Source: Actinomycetota bacterium (GTDB taxonomy: Bacteria; Actinomycetota; Actinomycetes; Nanopelagicales; Nanopelagicaceae). Taken from it: 7,646 nt of DNA. Below, in pieces: positions 6,643 through 7,646 of the stretch (position 1 is its first letter; each line of letters opens with the position of its first letter). The notes beneath the pieces were generated by a model. It was not told where the DNA came from. It did no database searches and worked only from the letters and a program-made list of their open reading frames with translations. A program made the translations under genes and the position numbers. The stretch is from positions 1 to 7,646 of the forward strand of contig WLNK01000046.1 of assembly GCA_009699795.1 (NCBI GenBank), in the 5' to 3' direction.

Positions 6643-7646
6643 TTAGCCAATACTTCCCTCTGTTATGTATCGACCGACATATCGTGCAACAGCAGAGACT
6701 GCAGACATAGATCCCGCATAGTCCATACGAGTAGGCCCAAGGACACCGAGTGCTCCAAGTGGAGAAGTTTCATTTCCATACCCCACTGTTACAAGTGAAG
6801 TTGTACGTAAATTATCTTCTTTTTGTTCCTGGCCAATTCGTACTTGAACATTCTCATTGGCATCTCCCAGGAGGCGAAGTAAAACAACTTGCTCTTCAAG
6901 TGCTTCAAGTACTGGATGAATAGTTGTGCTGAAATCTTCACGGAATCTGGCAAGGTTAGCCGTTCCGGCCAGAACAACTTTCTCTTCAGCTCGTTCCATA
7001 GCCATTTCAATAATTGTTGAAATAACTATCGCAACGTCTTTACGTTCGCGAGTGGAGTAGCTCTCCATGATTCCTGAGATGCGGTCTGCAACATCTGGAA
7101 GTCGCTGACCTGCAATTGCATTATTGATCTGAGCGCGAAGGCTAGCGATAAAGGCCTCAGGCAGATCACCAGTCATTTCAAGAACTCGTTGTTCCACGCG
7201 ACCCGAGTCAGTAATCAGAATCATCATGATGCGAGATGGAGTAAGCGCAACTAGCTCTACGTGACGCACTCGCGATTTCACCATTGATGGATATTGCACA
7301 ACGGCTACTTGCTTTGTTACATCAGCAAGTAATCGCACAGTACGCATCACGACATCATCAAGGTCGAGTGCGCCTTCTAGAAATGTTTCAATTGCTCGGC
7401 GCTCAGCCGATGACAGTGGCTTCACTGTTGCTAACTTATCTACAAAGACTCGATAACCACGATCTGTTGGAATTCGCCCAGCACTTGTGTGCGGATGAGT
7501 AATAAGTCCTTCTTCTTCAAGGACGGCCATCTCATTTCGAATCGTCGCAGGAGAAATACCTAGCGCGCTCTTATCGGCGATTGCCTTAGAGCCAACAGGT
7601 TCTTGCGTCGCAACGTATTCATCAACGATTGCACGCAAAATCTCTA
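6643..7646 (-). CDS. hrcA: Heat-inducible transcription repressor HrcA, partial (5' end outside window)
   Basis: DNA-binding repressor that binds CIRCE inverted repeats and shuts off chaperone genes when GroEL is free. About 333 residues are visible of a usual length near 340. The winged-helix domain shows EYVATQEPVGSKAI and the recognition region SPATIRNEMAVLEEEGLI, followed by the wing SAGRIPTDRGYRVFVD. The C-terminal dimerisation part has VRIGQEQ and GVLGPTRMDYAG, standard for the family. The first apparent start, TTG at 7638, is not the real one: the frame remains open to the window edge and reads E-I-L-R-A-I-V-D-E-Y, the usual HrcA N-terminal sequence with a few residues missing. The true start should lie within roughly 10 codons beyond base 7646. 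dnaJ follows 2 bases after the stop. No CIRCE element is in this window. Confidence 0.97.
   Translation of the reverse strand, partial: EILRAIVDEYVATQEPVGSKAIADKSALGISPATIRNEMAVLEEEGLITHPHTSAGRIPTDRGYRVFVDKLATVKPLSSAERRAIETFLEGALDLDDVVMRTVRLLADVTKQVAVVQYPSMVKSRVRHVELVALTPSRIMMILITDSGRVEQRVLEMTGDLPEAFIASLRAQINNAIAGQRLPDVADRISGIMESYSTRERKDVAIVISTIIEMAMERAEEKVVLAGTANLARFREDFSTTIHPVLEALEEQVVLLRLLGDANENVQVRIGQEQKEDNLRTTSLVTVGYGNETSPLGALGVLGPTRMDYAGSMSAVSAVARYVGRYITEGSIG

Noticed and set aside
1..7646. A novel defence, mobile or biosynthetic system
   Set aside because: All coding capacity is taken by recognisable housekeeping families in a conserved order; no repeats, integrase, toxin-antitoxin pair or CRISPR structure was found on either strand.

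Overview
The window looks like a stretch of a streamlined, moderate-GC actinobacterial chromosome. Two things suggest this. The gene order hrcA-dnaJ-rsmE-(HIT)-phoH-ybeY-corC-like-cdd-like matches the conserved actinobacterial cluster (in Mycobacterium tuberculosis roughly Rv2374c to Rv2365c). The last two genes, an FAH-family gene followed by gltX, match the Rv2993c-Rv2992c pair. The base composition looks only mid-range by eye, well below typical high-GC actinobacteria, and the genes are packed with almost no spacers. This fits freshwater acI/Nanopelagicales-type bacteria best, but the lineage is an inference.

Every gene is on the minus strand, so transcription runs from the right end to the left. 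In that order: hrcA (6643-7646, 5' end outside the window), dnaJ (5531-6640), rsmE (4824-5531), a HIT/HINT gene (4471-4830), phoH (3469-4452), ybeY (3038-3472), a CorC-like CBS-domain gene (2157-3041), a short cytidine-deaminase-like gene (1844-2164), an FAH-family gene (1039-1827) and gltX (1-1042, 3' end outside the window). Junctions are overlaps of 1, 4, 7 or 8 bases or gaps of 2, 16 and 18 bases. There is no gene-free stretch of even 20 bases, and I see no RNA gene, mobile element, CRISPR array, terminator hairpin or horizontally acquired island.

Functionally the right part joins heat-shock control and folding (HrcA repressor, DnaJ co-chaperone) to ribosome and RNA care (RsmE 16S methyltransferase, PhoH ATPase, YbeY RNase), with a CBS-domain regulator and a small deaminase-fold protein at the end. 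The left part is a putative FAH-family hydrolase/isomerase translationally coupled to glutamyl-tRNA synthetase.

This is essentially a conserved housekeeping locus and I do not see a new system in it. The points worth a second look are: the deaminase-like protein appears to have lost all its zinc ligands; the CorC-like protein lacks the membrane domain usual in actinobacterial homologues; the cluster switches to FAH-gltX exactly where era would be expected, with a possible leaderless promoter at the join; and GltX carries a three-cysteine version of the zinc motif known from E. coli GluRS.
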